Assembly: GCA_946479535.1 (NCBI GenBank)
Contig: CAMLGP010000080.1
Coordinates: 1 to 8,669 of the forward strand
Direction of reading: 5' to 3'
Origin: an uncultured Bacteroidota bacterium
GTDB taxonomy: Bacteria > Bacteroidota > Bacteroidia > Chitinophagales > Chitinophagaceae
Length of the DNA stretch: 8,669 nucleotides
Below, in pieces: positions 6,986 through 8,669 of this stretch (position 1 is the first letter of the stretch; each line of letters begins with the position of its first letter). The position numbers were made by a program, and so were the translations under genes. Below the pieces are notes generated by a model that made no database searches, was not told the origin of the DNA, and worked only from the letters and a program-made list of their open reading frames with translations.

Positions 6986-7207
6986 ATGATCCACAGACCA
7001 ATCTTCCAACGCCTGCTTGTAATTGGCTTTATGGTACTGGTAGGCTTTTGCCTCGCAAAAGGCATTTATTCCCAGAGCGTAACAGGGATTATCCTGGCAA
7101 TCATCAGTCTTATAGCAGGCCTTTATTTTGTGCATCTGCTGCAGCATGCAAATGAGGATACGGATACGGTGTTTGAAAGGCAGACAGAGTCCATTCCGCA
7201 GGACTAA
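6986..7207 (+). CDS. Small two-helix membrane protein, function unknown
   Basis: A 73-aa open frame from ATG at 6986 with two hydrophobic helices (about 9-25, LLVIGFMVLVGFCLAKG, and about 34-51, GIILAIISLIAGLYFVHL), a Gln/Ser-containing turn between them and a polar, acidic C-terminal tail (HANEDTDTVFERQTESIPQD). The helix-turn-helix membrane layout with a basic N-terminus (HRPIFQR) looks like a real protein. I recognise no family. It has no Shine-Dalgarno sequence, which is usual here. It lies after a terminator, and the stop is 9 nt from the 3' end of the convergent thioredoxin gene. An opposing open frame over the same DNA (6929-7147, minus) lacks these features and is probably a shadow. 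Confidence is limited by length and lack of recognised homologues. Confidence 0.6.
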   Translation: MIHRPIFQRLLVIGFMVLVGFCLAKGIYSQSVTGIILAIISLIAGLYFVHLLQHANEDTDTVFERQTESIPQD

Positions 7208-7216
7208 GACCTGCCA

Positions 7217-7747
7217 TTAATCAAGTATAGCCATGATTTCTTTCTTCAGGGTTTCCCGGGAAAGAGCGTCTTCGTAAAATTTACGGTACCCTGTTTTATT
7301 ATTGATGAAGAGAGTGGCTGGTAATACACCAGACCATTGGGGATCAACTTTTGGGCAGAAGTAATCTGCATCAGTCTCATTCAGCCAGAGAATGGGAGCG
7401 GTAAACCTGCGACTGGCGGCAAAGGTTCTTATCTTTTGAGGGTAATAGGATTTCAGGTCCAGGCTAACCAGCACTAATTGTACGCCTTTTGCTTTTTGTT
7501 TCTTCACTTCCTCCTGGAAATAAGGGATCTCAGCAACACAGGGCTTGCAATAGGTTGCCCAGAAATTTATTACCATTGGCGTTTTGCTTTCCGAAATGGT
7601 TTTTTCCAGGTCAGTGATCTTAATTGATCTTATTTGCAACGCGGATTTTATCTCCTGTGCGGCCAGACATTGTACTGCGAATAATGCCATGACCACCATC
7701 ATTGACCTGAACATTGACATAGTCTCAAGACTAGCTATTTTCTTCAT
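7217..7747 (-). CDS. Exported TlpA/ResA-like thioredoxin
   Basis: A 176-aa thioredoxin-fold protein. A signal peptide is visible (hydrophobic core MMVVMALFAVQCLAA, 16-30, with likely cleavage before Gln31). The TlpA-type active site is NFWATYCKPCVAEIP (61-75, Cys67 and Cys70). The cis-Pro motif is VLPATLFI (Pro143). One further Cys (131) is present. The likely role is periplasmic thiol-disulfide exchange, as a reductant for envelope proteins or cytochrome maturation; the partner is unknown. The start is uncertain. ATG at 7747 lies inside the trmH 3' end (17-nt overlap) and is preceded by GGAG five bases upstream, a good Shine-Dalgarno rarely seen here. ATGs at codons 10 and 12 would give a more typical, shorter signal peptide. 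It is probably translated from the trmH transcript. Confidence 0.87.
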   Translation of the reverse strand: MKKIASLETMSMFRSMMVVMALFAVQCLAAQEIKSALQIRSIKITDLEKTISESKTPMVINFWATYCKPCVAEIPYFQEEVKKQKAKGVQLVLVSLDLKSYYPQKIRTFAASRRFTAPILWLNETDADYFCPKVDPQWSGVLPATLFINNKTGYRKFYEDALSRETLKKEIMAILD

Positions 7748-8324
7748 AAATACTCCATTCTTTCAAAAGATTCTGTTTTATGACGCTGTCCATTCCCGCC
7801 TGGTTGTAATGACCGGCCTTATACTTTTGCCGGTAGGCTTCGTATAAGGTAACGGCACAGGCTACACTTATATTTAAAGAACGAATGATCCCTGCCTGGG
7901 GAATGATGAAATTACCATCTGCCAGTGCCCGGATCTCCTCACTTACCCCACTATGTTCATTCCCAAACACCAGTGCTATCGATTTTGTAAGATCCAGTTC
8001 ATACAAACCTACGGCATCACTGCTTAGATGGGTTGTTAAAATGGTGGAATAGCGTTTCCGCAAAGAATTGAAGCATTCTTCTGCATTCTCAAATTGATGA
8101 ACGGTGAGCCATTTGGCGGCACTGGAAGAACTGCGGGTTCCCCATTTCTTGTGTCGGGGGATCTTCGTATTTAAAATATAGATATCCTGGACTCCTACCG
8201 CATCACAGGTACGCATTACCGCTGAAATATTATGGGGGTCAAAAACGTTTTCCAGTACAACGGTTATATCGTTTTGTCGTTTGGAAAGAACACGCAATAA
8301 TTTTTCTTTTCGTTCCGGTGTCAT
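7731..8324 (-). CDS. trmH: tRNA (guanosine-18-2'-O)-methyltransferase TrmH (SpoU family)
   Basis: SAM-dependent enzyme methylating the ribose 2'-OH of G18 in the tRNA D-loop; cytoplasmic. The 197-aa SPOUT protein shows the three SpoU motifs: NVFDPHNISAVMRTCDAVGV (26-45, with Asn32 and the probable catalytic Arg38), IALVFGNEHSGVSEE (116-130) and FIIPQAGIIRSLNISVACAV (139-158, Ser149-Leu150-Asn151). The start TPERKEKLLRVLSKRQNDITVVLENV and the end of motif 3 (TLYEAYRQ) resemble TrmH of E. coli as I remember it. The length is near the short TrmH type and lacks the long C-terminal extension of the E. coli protein. Other SpoU enzymes such as TrmL and RlmB are less likely. The only sequence upstream in the window is the repeat array, and the promoter is not obvious. 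Confidence 0.88.
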   Translation of the reverse strand: MTPERKEKLLRVLSKRQNDITVVLENVFDPHNISAVMRTCDAVGVQDIYILNTKIPRHKKWGTRSSSSAAKWLTVHQFENAEECFNSLRKRYSTILTTHLSSDAVGLYELDLTKSIALVFGNEHSGVSEEIRALADGNFIIPQAGIIRSLNISVACAVTLYEAYRQKYKAGHYNQAGMDSVIKQNLLKEWSIYEENS

Positions 8325-8438
8325 GAATTTTTATTAGTACGAATTTAAGTATATTTATAGGTGCTGTATCCAGCTCCTGAGAAAAAGTAAATACATATTC
8401 TACCGGGAGCTTCATCTGGCTAAAAAAAATAAGAAACT

Positions 8439-8501
8439 ATCAGATGAACCGAAGGCCATGTAACCTAAAATAATAAATAAATGGCCTGAGCACCATCTGG
8501 C
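8439..8501. repeat. Hairpin unit 1 (R2-loop-R1, 63 nt)
   Basis: Outer stem CAGATG (8441-8446) pairs with CATCTG (8494-8499). Inner stem AGGCCAT (8453-8459) pairs with ATGGCCT (8481-8487). The two are separated by a 6x6 internal loop. The terminal loop (8460-8480) is 21 nt, AT-rich, and unlike the loops of the other two units, while both stems are intact. Confidence 0.75.
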
Positions 8502-8524
8502 TGAAATAAATAAAACATAAAATA

Positions 8525-8587
8525 ATTAGATAAACCGAAGGCCATATATTAATATCTAATAAACAGATGGCCTGAGCTCCATCTGGC
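8525..8587. repeat. Hairpin unit 2 (R2-loop-R1, 63 nt, weakened outer stem)
   Basis: The inner stem AGGCCAT/ATGGCCT (8539-8545 and 8567-8573) is perfect. The outer left arm is TAGATA (8527-8532) instead of CAGATG, two transitions that leave a T-G wobble, four pairs and one mismatch against CATCTG (8580-8585). The 21-nt loop (8546-8566) is identical to that of unit 3. Confidence 0.75.
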
Positions 8588-8606
8588 CTAAATAAAATAT
8601 AAAATA

Positions 8607-8669
8607 ATCAGATGAACCGAAGGCCATATATTAATATCTAATAAACAGATGGCCTGAGCTCCATCTGGC
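8607..8669. repeat. Hairpin unit 3 (R2-loop-R1, 63 nt) at the window edge
   Basis: Both stems are perfect: CAGATG (8609-8614) with CATCTG (8662-8667), and AGGCCAT (8621-8627) with ATGGCCT (8649-8655). The last 55 bases (8615-8669) are identical to 8533-8587 in unit 2. The window ends on the last base of this R1 element, so further copies may follow. Confidence 0.75.

Larger units (their letters stand above)
8400..8669. repeat. Array of 21-bp elements in alternating orientation, running off the window
   Basis: This gene-free stretch is built from one 21-bp element. Forward form R1 is ATGGCCT-GAGCTC-CATCTGGC at 8481-8501 (one base different), 8567-8587 and 8649-8669, with a degenerate copy at 8400-8420. 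Reverse form R2 sits at 8439-8459, 8525-8545 and 8607-8627. Its reverse complement is ATGGCCT-TCGGTT-CATCTGAT, matching R1 at 15 of 21 positions. The spacers are AT-rich: R2-to-R1 gaps are all 21 nt, and R1-to-R2 gaps are 18, 23 and 19 nt. Stops occur in all frames and unit lengths (81, 86 and 82) do not keep frame, so it is not coding. It is not CRISPR: orientation alternates and two of the spacers are identical. The layout resembles REP/BIME mosaics. Bases 8325-8399 hold only the trmH upstream region and a weak inverted repeat. Confidence 0.88.

Noticed and set aside
6929..7147. Minus-strand 72-aa open frame
   Set aside because: It is polar and Cys-scattered, with no signal or motif. It lies opposite the small membrane protein, whose two clean hydrophobic helices make the + strand the better choice.
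7584..7847. Plus-strand 87-aa open frame across the trmH/thioredoxin overlap
   Set aside because: It lies opposite two well-supported minus-strand genes and shows no motif.
8340..8347. -7 element for trmH (TAAATTCG on the minus strand)
   Set aside because: Five of six fixed bases match, but there is no TTTG about 20 nt upstream, and such matches are common in AT-rich DNA.
8421..8501. Terminator for a minus-strand gene to the right
   Set aside because: On the minus strand the hairpin is followed by a T-rich stretch, but the continuous T run begins about nine bases after the stem. The unit is repeated three times, so a simple terminator does not explain it.
8400..8669. CRISPR array
   Set aside because: The repeats alternate in orientation, spacers are AT-only low-complexity sequence of 18-23 nt, two spacers are identical, and no cas gene is visible.
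8400..8669. Integron attC array or coding tandem repeat
   Set aside because: There is no attC core-site pattern (RYYYAAC/GTTRRRY) and no cassette-sized gene. Unit lengths of 81, 86 and 82 do not hold a frame and TAA stops are frequent.

Overview
The window looks like chromosomal DNA from a member of the Bacteroidota, most likely near the Chitinophagaceae. That placement rests on protein families and gene order: miaB, a sensor-less sigma-54 activator, lptE, an acidic protein with a C-terminal TPR, then secG. It also rests on moderate-to-low GC and on A-rich start regions that mostly lack a Shine-Dalgarno sequence. It is inferred from recognised families; no search was run.

Left block (1-4092, + strand). 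The 3' end of miaB (tRNA methylthiotransferase) is followed by a sigma-54-dependent activator, the outer-membrane LPS-assembly lipoprotein lptE (overlapping the activator by 8 nt), a 416-aa acidic TPR protein, and secG one base later. A clear intrinsic terminator follows secG. This reads as an envelope biogenesis and secretion operon. A 63-nt gap before the TPR gene is the only break in it.

Middle block (4093-6896, + strand). An 18-bp perfect palindrome lies just before mltG (endolytic murein transglycosylase). mltG is followed by a YihY/BrkB-family inner-membrane protein and an exported thioredoxin-fold protein. A strong GC-rich terminator closes the block.

Right block (6897-8324). A small two-helix membrane protein on the + strand converges on a minus-strand pair: trmH (tRNA Gm18 2'-O-methyltransferase) and an exported TlpA-like thioredoxin. 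The thioredoxin start lies inside the trmH 3' end.

Right edge (8325-8669). There is no gene here. After about 75 nt upstream of trmH comes an AT-rich array built from one 21-bp element in strictly alternating orientation. Each inverted pair surrounds a 21-nt loop, giving three 63-nt potential hairpins plus a degenerate half copy. Stem sequences are kept while one loop has diverged completely. The array runs off the window end and is the least explained part of the sequence. It resembles BIME/REP-type mosaics in layout, but I do not recognise this sequence.
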